Below, in pieces: positions 44,238-52,922 of a stretch of 64,000 bases of DNA. How positions within the stretch are numbered: the stretch's first letter is position 1; each line of letters begins with the position of its first letter. Both the position numbers and the translations under genes were made by a program. The notes under the pieces were generated by a model. That model was not told the origin of the DNA. It saw nothing but the letters and a program-made list of their open reading frames with translations, and did not search any database. Source of the stretch: Halocatena marina (GTDB taxonomy: Archaea > Halobacteriota > Halobacteria > Halobacteriales > Haloarculaceae); contig NZ_JALLPK010000001.1 of NCBI RefSeq assembly GCF_023276375.1, positions 1,364,001 through 1,428,000 on the forward strand, in the 5' to 3' direction.

Positions 44238-45320
44238 ATGACACGGTTTGATGCCAACAACATACGACTCGGTTGCCAAATAGCTAGCTACGGAAACGTC
44301 TCAGAGACCGTCCAACGAGCGGTGCGCGCCGAGACGGCTGGTTTCGACATCATTTCCGTACCAGATCATCTGTTTCATCCGACAGGCTCGGAAGAGTTTC
44401 TCGTGGATCCACCGTGGGAAGCATTCACCATATTAGGTGCAATCGCCCAGCAGACCGACGAAGTGACGCTGTTGCCGGGAGTTACAGACTCTGTCCGGCG
44501 GCATCCAACGGAGCTTGCCCACGCTATTGCGACCCTCGATCGCATGACCGATGGGCGTGCAGGGCTCGGTATCGGTGCCGGCGAGGCGTTCAACTTCGCT
44601 TCGATCGAGGATATTGACTGGGATGAGCCATTCACGCGGTTCAAAGAGACGGTGTCGGTGATCGATGGGCTGTGGAATTCCACGCCCGAAGAGCTGTTCA
44701 CGTTCGAGGGCGAGTATTTCGAGATCAAACGATCACACATGGGACTGAAACCGGCACAGGACCCCCGTCCTCCGCTCTGGGTCGGTGGATACGGCCCGAG
44801 CATGCGCGGTTTTACCGGAGCGGTTGCTGACGGCTGGTTCCCGTGGATCTACTCTCCAGAGCAGTACGAAGCAGATCTTCAACGCGTGCTGGACGTCGCA
44901 GAAGACCGGAATCGATCTGTCGAATCGATCGACAGCGCACTCATGATTCCAACAACCGTTACAGACAATAGTGAGACAGCCCGACGGGCAGCAATTGAAC
45001 GCAATCGAACGAGCTTGGCGCTCAGACCTCCGCTACTGGCCGACATGGGGTATGAGGATATCGCTGAGGAGACGCCGATCATGTGGGAGATGGCCTTCGA
45101 TGAGCAACAGGAAGCACAACTGCTGGAAGCGACAGAACGGATTCCCGACGACGCAGTCGATCAGATTTGTGTCGCCGGTGATCCCGAGAGGGCGATTGAG
45201 CGTATCGAGGCGTTTTCTACCGCGGGTGTCGACAACCTCGTACTCATTCCAGTCGGTGATTTCGAAGAAACGATGACCCACTATCGAGAAGAGATCATAC
45301 CATACTTCGAGGAGAGCTGA
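44238..45320 (+). CDS. LLM-class (luciferase-like) flavin- or F420-dependent oxidoreductase
   Basis: A 360-residue TIM-barrel protein of the bacterial luciferase-like family. It starts NIRLGCQIASYGNVSETVQR, then AGFDIISVPDHLFHPTG, VTLLPGVTDSVRRHPTELAH and GRAGLGIGAGEAFNF, the flavin/F420-binding core. PRPPLWVGGYGPSMRGFTG followed by ADGWFPWIYSPEQ is typical of the F420-dependent dehydrogenase-like branch. The C-terminal part carries DQICVAGDPERAIERIEAF. Members oxidise or reduce small alcohols, sugars phosphates or methylenetetrahydromethanopterin. Its position between the uronate isomerase and the GH4 gene suggests a sugar-related step, perhaps a redox reaction of a uronate intermediate, but no evidence in the sequence identifies the substrate. 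Confidence 0.87.
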   Translation: MTRFDANNIRLGCQIASYGNVSETVQRAVRAETAGFDIISVPDHLFHPTGSEEFLVDPPWEAFTILGAIAQQTDEVTLLPGVTDSVRRHPTELAHAIATLDRMTDGRAGLGIGAGEAFNFASIEDIDWDEPFTRFKETVSVIDGLWNSTPEELFTFEGEYFEIKRSHMGLKPAQDPRPPLWVGGYGPSMRGFTGAVADGWFPWIYSPEQYEADLQRVLDVAEDRNRSVESIDSALMIPTTVTDNSETARRAAIERNRTSLALRPPLLADMGYEDIAEETPIMWEMAFDEQQEAQLLEATERIPDDAVDQICVAGDPERAIERIEAFSTAGVDNLVLIPVGDFEETMTHYREEIIPYFEES

Positions 45321-45402
45321 ATACTGGAAGGTTCCTTTCGTATTGCTCGTCTCGAAACACACAGCGGTCGGGGTCAGACGTCCCGTATCACTCTGCCGGT
45401 AC

Positions 45403-45409
45403 ATTTATC
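45403..45409 (+). promoter_or_regulatory. TATA-like box of the GH4 gene
   Basis: ATTTATC is centred 27 bases before the ATG at 45433, selecting that start over the ATG at 45415. Confidence 0.5.
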
Positions 45410-45432
45410 AGAATATGCTCGCTGCATCAGAT

Positions 45433-46890
45433 ATGGGCACATCAGCTCAACAGAGACAGTCAGATACCGGAATCGACGCCGACGAGATGGTTATCACATA
45501 CATTGGTGGTGGTAGTCGTCAGTGGGCACCGAAGTTCGTACAGGATATGGCGCTTTCTAACCTCGATGGTGAAGCCCGTCTCTACGACGTCAACTACGAG
45601 AGTGCGCAGTTGAACAGTCGCTTTGGGAACTGGGTTCAAGACGAAAACGAGACGACTGGCACGTGGACCTACAGGGCGGTTAAGGACCTCGATGAGGCTT
45701 TGGCGGGCGCAGATGCTGTTATCACATCGACGCAGTTTGATCCCACCGAAACGTTCGTCCACGATCTCGATATTCCAAAACGATACGGCATCCACGGTGC
45801 CGTCGCAGCGACCATCGGCCCTGGTGGAATCATGCGAGCAATGCGAACGATCCCGCTCTATCGCGCGATTGCGGCCGGTGTTCGTGAGCAGTGCCCAGAC
45901 GCGTGGGTGTTTAACTTCACGAACCCGGTTCACTTCGTAACCCGCGCGCTCTACGATGAGTATCCCGACATCAACGCAGTCGGTCTCTGCCACGAGGTGA
46001 TGGGAACTCGATTCCACCTCGCACGCATCGCAGAAGAGCACCTTGGAATGAATGCGACCCACGAGGACATCACACTCAACGTCAAGGGAATCAACCACTT
46101 CACGTGGGTCGATGAAGCCTACTGCAAGGGAGTCGATCTCTGGCCGGTTCTGGAAGAACTCGCTGATAGCGAACAGGCGAACCAACTGTTCACAGCGGCG
46201 GATTTAGAGGGCGAAAGTGTGTTCGTCGACAATCAGCAAATCACGTGGGAGCTGTTCCGCCGATTCGATATGTTCCCCGCTGCGGGCGACCGACACTTGG
46301 TCGAGTACGCGAACTGGTTCCTTCATGGCGGTGAGGAGTCACTCAACCGGTGGGGGATCAAACGCACCGGAAGCGATTATCGCGCCAAGCACTGGACTCC
46401 TGCTGAGTCGAAACAGACGACCGATGTTACGGCGTGGCTCGATGGCGAGAAGGAGTTCGAACTCGAACCGACTCGTGAAGTGTTCGCAGACATGCTCGAA
46501 GCACTTGCGGGCGGTGACAGCTTCGCAACGAACGTCAACATGGTTAACACCGGACAGGTCTCGGATATCGAGGAGGGCGCTGTCGTCGAAACGAACGCGC
46601 TGGTGCGTGCCAATGAGATCCGACCGCTTTCGACCGGTGGCTTTCCGCGGCAGGTCCGGTCGATGATCAATACTCACGTCGATACCATCGAAACGATTAT
46701 CGAAGCATCGCGGACTGGCGACATCGATGAGGCGTTCAAGGGCTTCCTCATCGATCCACAGATCCGCACTCTTTCGCCCGAAGATTCTCGTAACATGTTC
46801 GCCGAACTGATCTCGGCTGAAAAATCGTATCTCGATGACTGGAAGCTAGACGAGTCCACGGTGCTCTCGGAATCGGCGACGTACGAGTAG
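45433..46890 (+). CDS. Glycoside hydrolase family 4 alpha-glycosidase
   Basis: A 485-residue NAD- and metal-dependent glycosidase. The dinucleotide loop is ITYIGGGSRQWAPKFVQDMA, followed by EARLYDVNYESAQ. ADAVITSTQFDPTETFV, ATIGPGGIMRAMRTIPLYR and DAWVFNFTNPVHFVTRALYD are characteristic, and the subfamily motif is GLCHEVMGTRFH with the metal-binding Cys and His, then VKGINHFTWVDEA. CHEV is, from memory, the motif of the AglA alpha-glucosidase branch, while alpha-glucuronidases often have CHGx. The setting among uronate genes argues for an alpha-linked uronate or xylan side-chain substrate. The enzyme would act in the cytoplasm on imported oligosaccharides, since no signal peptide is present. 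Confidence 0.88.
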   Translation: MGTSAQQRQSDTGIDADEMVITYIGGGSRQWAPKFVQDMALSNLDGEARLYDVNYESAQLNSRFGNWVQDENETTGTWTYRAVKDLDEALAGADAVITSTQFDPTETFVHDLDIPKRYGIHGAVAATIGPGGIMRAMRTIPLYRAIAAGVREQCPDAWVFNFTNPVHFVTRALYDEYPDINAVGLCHEVMGTRFHLARIAEEHLGMNATHEDITLNVKGINHFTWVDEAYCKGVDLWPVLEELADSEQANQLFTAADLEGESVFVDNQQITWELFRRFDMFPAAGDRHLVEYANWFLHGGEESLNRWGIKRTGSDYRAKHWTPAESKQTTDVTAWLDGEKEFELEPTREVFADMLEALAGGDSFATNVNMVNTGQVSDIEEGAVVETNALVRANEIRPLSTGGFPRQVRSMINTHVDTIETIIEASRTGDIDEAFKGFLIDPQIRTLSPEDSRNMFAELISAEKSYLDDWKLDESTVLSESATYE

Positions 46891-47066
46891 ACGCCTGACC
46901 ATTTCAGTAAGCGTGGCGATCCTCGTTCGGAGGACCAAACAAGCGCTTTCTTCGTTTTTATTCGGCCGGTCGAATGGATTCAAGAGTGTGCCGATGCTCA
47001 CAACAGTACCATCGGAGCGTTGTCCCGGCCCGAGCGACGATGCTCAGCTGAACAGCGAATGTGAAC

Positions 47067-48146
47067 TCAGATGTCGACTGTTTCGCCAGTTTCTGCGGCT
47101 TCGTAGACAGCCGCAAGTGCGCGCATATCGACGAAGCCGTGCTCAGGGTTGGCGTACGGTTCACGGTCCGTAAGGAGACAGTCAGCGAAGTAATCGAACT
47201 CCTCTTCCATCTGATCGACCTGCTCGGTGTCGATGTCCATCGTCGCATTTCCAACTGTTACACAAAGGCTACTCGACATGTGAAAGGCCGGCTCAAGCAG
47301 GAGCGATCCTTCAGTACCAACAATACGTAGTTGGCTGTTCAATGTCGCGTTCTGACTCGCCGTACAGGTGGCATACACTCCACCCTCGAAGGCCACGCTG
47401 AAGGCAGCAACCTCATCGGGAACATCTGTGAAATACTCGTGATCTGAGCGCATCATCGACTGAACCGCGATTGGATCGGCAGTGAGAATGAACCGAGTTG
47501 TGTTGACCGAGTAGATTCCGAGATCCATCACGCTTGCCCCATATCCGACGAGATCACTGTCTAGACGCCACTGTTCTCGACCCCAGCCGAGTATTGACTG
47601 GGACATGTCGCCGTGAACGTGGACCGGATCACCAATAGCGCCAGCGTCGATGAGATTGCGTGCGCGTCTAACCGCGGGTTCAGTGTGCATCCGGTAGGCG
47701 ATCATCGCCGTTGCGTCCGCTGCGTTACAGGTGTCGACAATGTGTTCGGCACGCTCGACGGTCGCCTCCATGGGTTTCTCACAGAGAATCGCTTTCCCAT
47801 TTTTGGCTGCGCTTTCTACGAATTCGAGATGCCGGGCGTTGGGAGTGCAAATATAGACAGCGTCGTAAGCATCAGCCGCGCTGTCCTCGTGAAATTCTTC
47901 GTAAGTGATCCCGATTTCGACCGATTCGTGTTCGGCCGCAACCGTGTTGGCTTTCTCGGCCGAACTGCTGACGACGACTGTCGTCTCGCAGAACGTCGAG
48001 TTCTCGATGGCGGGCATCGCTTTGTCGCGGGTCCACCAGCCCAGTCCGACCAACGCAAATCGGATCGGACCGTCGCTCTCATTCGATTCTTGCCAGTCGC
48101 GGTGCGTGAACGACGAAATGTACGCTTCGATGTCTCGAACGCTCAT
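47067..48146 (-). CDS. xacA: Gfo/Idh/MocA dehydrogenase, D-xylose 1-dehydrogenase-like
   Basis: A 359-residue oxidoreductase strongly resembling haloarchaeal NADP-dependent D-xylose 1-dehydrogenase (XacA/Gfo6), which oxidises D-xylose to xylonolactone. It opens with HRDWQESNESDGPIRFALVG, then LGWWTRDKAMPAIEN, a segment special to this group. Other family segments are YDAVYICTPNARHLEFVESA, AILCEKPMEATVERAEHIVD (with the EKP motif), TAMIAYRMHTEPAVRRARNL and GASVMDLGIYSVNTTRFIL. No other xylose pathway gene (xylonate dehydratase, lactonase) is in the window. It is transcribed divergently from the IclR gene, which may control it. The gene symbol rests on recognition, not on a search. Confidence 0.82.
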   Translation of the reverse strand: MSVRDIEAYISSFTHRDWQESNESDGPIRFALVGLGWWTRDKAMPAIENSTFCETTVVVSSSAEKANTVAAEHESVEIGITYEEFHEDSAADAYDAVYICTPNARHLEFVESAAKNGKAILCEKPMEATVERAEHIVDTCNAADATAMIAYRMHTEPAVRRARNLIDAGAIGDPVHVHGDMSQSILGWGREQWRLDSDLVGYGASVMDLGIYSVNTTRFILTADPIAVQSMMRSDHEYFTDVPDEVAAFSVAFEGGVYATCTASQNATLNSQLRIVGTEGSLLLEPAFHMSSSLCVTVGNATMDIDTEQVDQMEEEFDYFADCLLTDREPYANPEHGFVDMRALAAVYEAAETGETVDI

Positions 48147-48408
48147 GGGCCGTCGTTCACGACGGAAACTAATAAATCGCCACGCTCGTCGTTCAGTCCA
48201 TTATTTGATCAGATGATGTGTGGAAATGTGAAGTGTCATTCTAAGCGTGTCGCATATCGCACGCCGAACTTCAGGCACTCTGAATGAGGGTGATTCGGAA
48301 CACGAACGTCCAGTTCGTAATAGAACAGGGCATGGCACGTATCGAGATTCTCGATATCGATTCAACTGAGCAAACTGTTAGAATCATCGACAGCTTGAGA
48401 GTTCAAGT

Positions 48409-48421
48409 CCACTAATAGTGG
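48409..48421. promoter_or_regulatory. Perfect palindrome CCACT-AAT-AGTGG, candidate IclR operator
   Basis: The dyad CCACTAATAGTGG ends five bases before the TATA-like box of the IclR gene, where a bound repressor or activator would affect pre-initiation complex assembly. Autoregulation is inferred. Confidence 0.45.
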
Positions 48422-48425
48422 AAAG

Positions 48426-48435
48426 GATTTTATTG
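48426..48435 (+). promoter_or_regulatory. TATA-like box of the IclR gene
   Basis: GATTTTATTG is centred about 28 bases before the ATG at 48459. Confidence 0.5.
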
Positions 48436-48458
48436 GTGGGGATCAAGAAACATTTTGG

Positions 48459-49226
48459 ATGAACGAAACGACTGAATCGGGAAAGACGATTGGTGCAGTC
48501 GAGCGCGCGTTTTCGATAATTGAGACGCTCCGAGAGTCGGGAACGATGACCGTCTCAGAGGTTGCCATCGCTCGTGACATACCAACCAGCACTGCACATG
48601 TTCACCTGAAGACGCTGCACTCGCTCGGCTACGTCGTCAAAGTGGATGGAGCATATAGATTGGGTCTCCGCTTTCTCCGTGATGGGGGCGCCATCCGCCA
48701 ACGTCAGCACATTTACCAGATAGCGAAGAACGAAATAGATGGTCTCGCTGCCGAAACAGGCGAAGTGGCGAATCTTGGTGTCGAAGAGAACGGACAACGT
48801 GTTCTGCTCTACCAGTCGGAGGGGAGCAAGGCGGTGTACGACAATGCGCCGATCGGTGAGTATACTAACATGCACTGGACTGCGCTCGGGAAATCGTTGC
48901 TCGCGCATCTCTCTCACAAGAAGGTTGACGAGGTCGTCGATACGTATGGACTTCCTTCCAAGACTGAGCGAACAATAAGTACTCGTGAAGAGCTCGTTGC
49001 AGAGCTAGAAGGTGTCCGTGACCGTGGATACGCACTCGAAGACGAAGAACGCCGCGAAGGAATACGATCAGTGGCTGTTCCACTCAGAGTGGATTCATCT
49101 GTTGTCGGTGCTATCTCTGTCTCCGGTACAAAAAACCGTCTCAACGACGACCGAATCGACAACAAGCTTCTTGAACTGTTGTACAACGCCGCAAACATCA
49201 TCACAGTTCGCTACGCGTACGAGTAA
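48459..49226 (+). CDS. IclR-family transcriptional regulator
   Basis: A 255-residue regulator. The winged helix covers AVERAFSIIETLRESGTMTV, SEVAIARDIPTSTAHVHLKT (recognition helix) and LHSLGYVVKVDGAYRLGLRF. The GAF-like effector domain has ETGEVANLGVEENGQRVLLY, NMHWTALGKSLLAHLS and REGIRSVAVPLRVDSSVVGA, ending ISVSGTKNRLND. IclR proteins control sugar and aromatic catabolism. Position beside the xylose dehydrogenase gene and near uronate genes makes it the likely local regulator. A truncated second IclR copy follows at 49456. Confidence 0.9.
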   Translation: MNETTESGKTIGAVERAFSIIETLRESGTMTVSEVAIARDIPTSTAHVHLKTLHSLGYVVKVDGAYRLGLRFLRDGGAIRQRQHIYQIAKNEIDGLAAETGEVANLGVEENGQRVLLYQSEGSKAVYDNAPIGEYTNMHWTALGKSLLAHLSHKKVDEVVDTYGLPSKTERTISTREELVAELEGVRDRGYALEDEERREGIRSVAVPLRVDSSVVGAISVSGTKNRLNDDRIDNKLLELLYNAANIITVRYAYE

Positions 49227-49455
49227 TGTTGGCTGGTGCGTTTACAACTGTACTTCTGTAACTCTACCGTCTCTGTACAGTCATTACGAACGATTTATCG
49301 TTCCATCATCAGTAGACGCTGTCCGATTGTGTTTGCTGTCTCATACACCGTTGTGATGGGGAATATCTTATTCCAACACGATCGATGGCGCGTTGATATG
49401 GAGGTCTGTACTCAAACAAACTGGGGAATTACCTCGTCTGTGAATAGTCTCGTCA

Positions 49456-49661
49456 TACCAAAATTCATATATAATAGAGAACGTGTTAAAAGCGTGCGAT
49501 GTATCGCAGCCCCGATCATTGATAGCAGTGACAACGTAATAGCCACAGTCGGTGTTTCTGGGCCGACGAATCGGATGCACAGCAAACGATTTGAGAATGA
49601 GATCCCTCAGCAAGTGCTGAGTACTGCAAACATCATCGAGGTTACTATGACCTATTCCTAG
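49456..49661 (+). pseudogene. IclR C-terminal fragment
   Basis: In frame it reads YNRERVKSVRCIAAPIIDSS, then DNVIATVGVSGPTNRMHSKR, then FENEIPQQVLSTANIIEVTM and a stop. This is the end of an IclR effector domain, as in the intact gene just upstream (LLYNAANIITV). The first three quarters of the gene are missing. It could be the relic of a tandem duplication or of another regulator. Confidence 0.78.
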
Positions 49662-50749
49662 TATCCAGTATTGTCGGACGATTTTTCGTCATCATTGTCT
49701 GGGTGCTGACCACCGATTTCCCATTGATTCAGGTTCAATTCTCTATCCTCTGCTACAATCGTTCAGGACACAACCTCGACGTCGTCCGGCAGTATCGAAG
49801 AAGATCTTGACTGCCAATTACAGATATACTGTTGTAATGGCTTGATTTTTTCTGCCTATCTCGATCGGGTTTTTCTCCAGTGATTGGAAAAGCTGTGGAT
49901 AGGACAGTCGAACGGTTTCACGCTGTACGGAGATACCGTATTGAGTGATTATGCAGACACCCACTTCGTTCTACTCAATTAGATTAACTCATCTATATTT
50001 AGATATTTTGCAGACGGCAGACAACTACCTCAAATATAAGTAAATGCATATCTTACTATGAGTAATAGCTGTAAAATCCAGCGTAGAAGTAATATATGAT
50101 AATATTCTTTGACTACTGTGTGATAACTGCCATCAACTGATGTCGAGATATGAGAAAGGGAGAACTATACGAATTCGTCTATTGATCGGCTATTAAAGTT
50201 AAAGAATGAGTTCTGCACGCTAATAGAGTTCAATCGTATGCTTTTCACTTCATATACATCATGTTAGAATAGGGGCATACGTGAGGGCTATTTTGTATGC
50301 GAAGACACGATATCGATGTCCTCACATAGATTGATTCACATTCATTGATACAGAAATCCAATAAGATATGATTACCACGGTGTGAACACAGCCTATCTAA
50401 TATCTGTTGTTTGTATTTGTTTCGTGCTTCTATACAGAAGGATACGGTCGTTGAAATAGTATAGCAGGAAAGTCGATCACTTCATCCATGAATCAGTTGT
50501 TGTCACTTACTACTGTTCATCTGTACCGACGTCACACAGTAATCGATCATGCGTTGGATGTAGTTCACTGTAAGTAATCGAACAAAAGTTCAATCGAAGT
50601 GTCATACCATCCCAGACAAACGCAAGCAAGTTCATGTGGGCGATTGTCCATGCCCACGTGGATTCACAAAAGGTCGTCAAATTGTAGACAGCGGTGTGAA
50701 AACTTCGATATTTCGTATTGTGAGTCGTCTCGAGGAGCAGAATGTAGAC
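49662..50749. other. Long AT-rich gene-free stretch
   Basis: About 1.1 kb with no credible gene on either strand and pronounced AT richness from 49980 to 50480. A frame at 50636-50917 mostly overlaps the SDR gene on the other strand. A weak inverted repeat GTGGGC/GCCCAC lies at 50636-50657. No RNA gene was recognised. Confidence 0.4.
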
Positions 50750-51493
50750 TCAAAATTCGGTGAACTTGTCCCGGCGGAAGAGATCAAGTTCGGTTACGGA
50801 AGAGTGCTCCTGAGTCAGCGCAAACACAATTGCGCTGGCAATTTCCTCGGGTTCGGTTACGTCACCGCGTTCGAACCGTTCTTCGAACGATTCACCATCG
50901 TTGCCACCAAACTCTGAGCGAACTTCCGACGGATTGATCACAGTGACACCGATTCCGTCGTCGCCGACTTGCGCCGCAACGCTGTGAGCGAACCCCCGCA
51001 CCCACCACTTTGTCGCAGCATAAACCGGATTCGCCGGACGTGGATACTGTCCAGCAAAGCTTCCGACAAACAGTATGTGGCCACCGGTTTCACGAACGTA
51101 GGGAATCGCCGCCCGTGTCGCATAGAAAACCCCGTCGACGTTGACCGCTTGCATCGTCTCGAAGTCATCCGTCGACATCGACTCAACTTCGCCTCCTCGT
51201 GCGAGTCCAGCATTGTTCACAGTTGCGTACAGCTCACCGAACGTCTCGATCGTCTCGGATACCAGGGTTTTGACTGCCTCCTCGTCAGCCACATCCGTCG
51301 AGACGACGAGGGACTCCGTCCCGTACTCAGACTCGATATCCGCTGCAATCTCCTCGAGTCGCTCTTTCCGGCGGGCTGCGAGCACAAGGCTCGCCCCCTC
51401 CGATGCGAGGGCGTGGGCAGTCGCTTCGCCGATTCCTGAACTCGCACCAGTGATGATTATTGGCCTTCCGTCTAGCCTATCGGTTGCTGCCAT
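50750..51493 (-). CDS. Short-chain dehydrogenase/reductase (classical SDR)
   Basis: A 247-residue NAD(P)-dependent oxidoreductase. It has the cofactor loop IIITGASSGIGEATAHAL, the Arg pair in LVLAARRKERLEE favouring NADP, and the NNAG motif in YATVNNAGLARGGEVES. The catalytic Ser is in HILFVGSFAGQYPRPANP and the YxxxK pair in PVYAATKWWVRGFAHSVAAQ. VINPSEVRSEF fits the substrate loop. Typical length of the YdfG/serine-dehydrogenase-like group. The substrate is unknown, and the neighbouring regulators give no pathway. Confidence 0.9.
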   Translation of the reverse strand: MAATDRLDGRPIIITGASSGIGEATAHALASEGASLVLAARRKERLEEIAADIESEYGTESLVVSTDVADEEAVKTLVSETIETFGELYATVNNAGLARGGEVESMSTDDFETMQAVNVDGVFYATRAAIPYVRETGGHILFVGSFAGQYPRPANPVYAATKWWVRGFAHSVAAQVGDDGIGVTVINPSEVRSEFGGNDGESFEERFERGDVTEPEEIASAIVFALTQEHSSVTELDLFRRDKFTEF

Positions 51494-51664
51494 ACCTGAT
51501 CAATGACGCCAATTCTTTTCTCTGTTTCCCGACTCTCGATATTCGCCGACTGAGCTGTGTGTATCATGGTTCTCCGTTCGAATCGCTGCGTGCAACGTTA
51601 CGGTTGGTGTATACGGCTCCACGAGAGAACGGAAGGCACCGATCAACTCAAGGAAGTCGACACC

Positions 51665-51676
51665 ATATAGATATAT
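51665..51676 (+). promoter_or_regulatory. TATA-like box of the winged-helix gene
   Basis: ATATAGATATAT begins 26 bases before the ATG at 51691. The longer in-frame extension upstream overlaps the SDR promoter, so 51691 is the likely start. Confidence 0.45.
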
Positions 51677-51690
51677 GGATGTGGTATGTA

Positions 51691-51966
51691 ATGGCATCAC
51701 AATGGGATGACGTAAGTTTCGTAATCGCTTCCACGTATCGCTCAGCTGTTCTCGAACGACTAGTCCGCGGCCCAGCAACCCCGTCGATGATTGGATCAGA
51801 AACAGAGATTGAGATCGCTCACATCTCGCGGGCGCTACAAGAACTACGCGAGCATTCACTCGTCGAGTTACTTGTCTCAGACGACCGGCGGAAAGGCCGC
51901 GTCTATGGAATTACTGAGTACGGGGAGGACACGTGGACGACCATTGAGGCACAACACCTCGCCTGA
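51691..51966 (+). CDS. Small winged-helix transcriptional regulator
   Basis: A 91-residue protein that is almost only a winged helix: VIASTYRSAVLERLVRGPAT, TPSMIGSETEIEIAHISRAL (recognition helix), ELREHSLVELLVSDDRRKGR and the wing VYGITEYGEDTWTTIE. It resembles ArsR/MarR-like single-domain regulators common in haloarchaea. Effector and targets unknown. Confidence 0.75.
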   Translation: MASQWDDVSFVIASTYRSAVLERLVRGPATPSMIGSETEIEIAHISRALQELREHSLVELLVSDDRRKGRVYGITEYGEDTWTTIEAQHLA

Positions 51967-52562
51967 ACTGCTCTCACCGACTGTTGCGGCCACCGCGTGC
52001 GTACTGCTAGTAGCACGTACATGTCGCGCTGTCGCGGGGGCCAGTAGTGGTGCGTGTAGTTTGATCTCTCCACTACACACTCATGCATCGACCAGTTACG
52101 ACGCTGGATATTGTCGTCGCATCGCTTCGGAGTAGGTGATGCTAAGTGTGCTAACCTTTGTTCGCACTTTTCCGTCATCGTCAATCGCTGATTATTGGAT
52201 GTTGTTCGCAACAGACACGTCCGTCATTCGAGACGGTACTATTGTTACTCAAATTTTTGCCGGGAAGATCGAACCAAACGACTGATTGTAGTACGCTCTT
52301 CCTCGCATTTTCCAATGACACACTATGATACTCCTCAGTTAGAGAGATACACATCTGAAGATAGACGTCAGGTGATACATTACTGTTCAAGGTTCATAAT
52401 GAGCTCAGTTGATTGATGCCTACTCTATTCGTTTATAAACATGTAACCACAGCCGGAGCTGCAGTTCAGTAAGGTGGCAAGACCAGCCGTTTGGCCGTAC
52501 TATCTCGCACTGCAATGAATAACTCCAATAGACTCACACGCCCCTGAGTGGTCGGAGTTCGC
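51967..52562. other. Gene-free stretch with two hairpin-forming repeats
   Basis: No credible gene. GTGTAGT (52054-52060) and ACTACAC (52072-52078) can form a 7-bp stem with an 11-base loop. A shorter imperfect hairpin (GTGC..TACT/AGTA..GCAC) lies near 52000-52020. These may end the transcript of the winged-helix gene. Confidence 0.4.
52054..52078. repeat. 7-bp inverted repeat, possible transcript-end hairpin
   Basis: GTGTAGT and ACTACAC separated by 11 bases, 88 bases after the stop of the winged-helix gene. No T-run follows, so a terminator role is uncertain. Confidence 0.35.
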
Positions 52563-52922
52563 TTACTGCTGGGCGGTGACGAGGTCTTTGATTTCTTCGG
52601 CGCGGCTGTCGTCGGTGATGAAGCGCGAGAAGACCCACGAGAGCTGGGTGATGATGGCGTCGTGGCCGTCCTCGGTGAGCGCGTACTCGTTGGTTCGCTT
52701 ATCGAGTTCACTTTTCTCGACGAGTCCCATCTCGACGAGATCGTCGAGGTTGGGGTAGAGTCGACCGTGGTTGACCTCCGAGCCGTAGTACTGCTCGAGT
52801 TCGCGTTTGATGGCGAGGCCGTAGCGCGCCTCTTCGGCGAGGATGGCGAGGATGCGCTGTTGGAAGGCGGTGAGTTCTGGTGCGATACTTGATTTGCTGT
52901 CGCCTGACACTGTCGTCGACAT
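52563..52922 (-). CDS. PadR-family transcriptional regulator
   Basis: A 119-residue winged-helix protein of the PadR group: LTAFQQRILAILAEEARYGL followed by AIKRELEQYYGSEVNHGRLY, then LDDLVEMGLVEKSELDKRTN and the wing EYALTEDGHDAI. A C-terminal helix would form the dimer. The GSEVNHGRLYPNLDDL helix is typical of haloarchaeal, virus- and plasmid-borne PadR regulators. The gene looks more GC-rich than its flanks, which may hint at transfer. A TATA-like box lies 29 bases upstream (52948-52954). Confidence 0.88.
   Translation of the reverse strand: MSTTVSGDSKSSIAPELTAFQQRILAILAEEARYGLAIKRELEQYYGSEVNHGRLYPNLDDLVEMGLVEKSELDKRTNEYALTEDGHDAIITQLSWVFSRFITDDSRAEEIKDLVTAQQ

Larger units (their letters stand above)
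48147..48458. other. Divergent promoter region of xacA-like gene and IclR regulator
   Basis: It holds the IclR gene TATA-like box (48426-48435) and a palindrome immediately before it (48409-48421). It probably also holds binding sites controlling the xylose dehydrogenase gene. No gene was seen. Confidence 0.5.

Noticed and set aside
48390..48425. GTTCAAGTC resembling a tRNA T-loop before the IclR gene
   Set aside because: No 5-bp T-stem and no cloverleaf could be drawn; the local dyad is better explained as an operator.
50636..50917. Plus-strand frame of 93 codons with a GTGGGC/GCCCAC repeat
   Set aside because: Mostly antisense to the SDR gene; the repeat is short and no promoter is evident.
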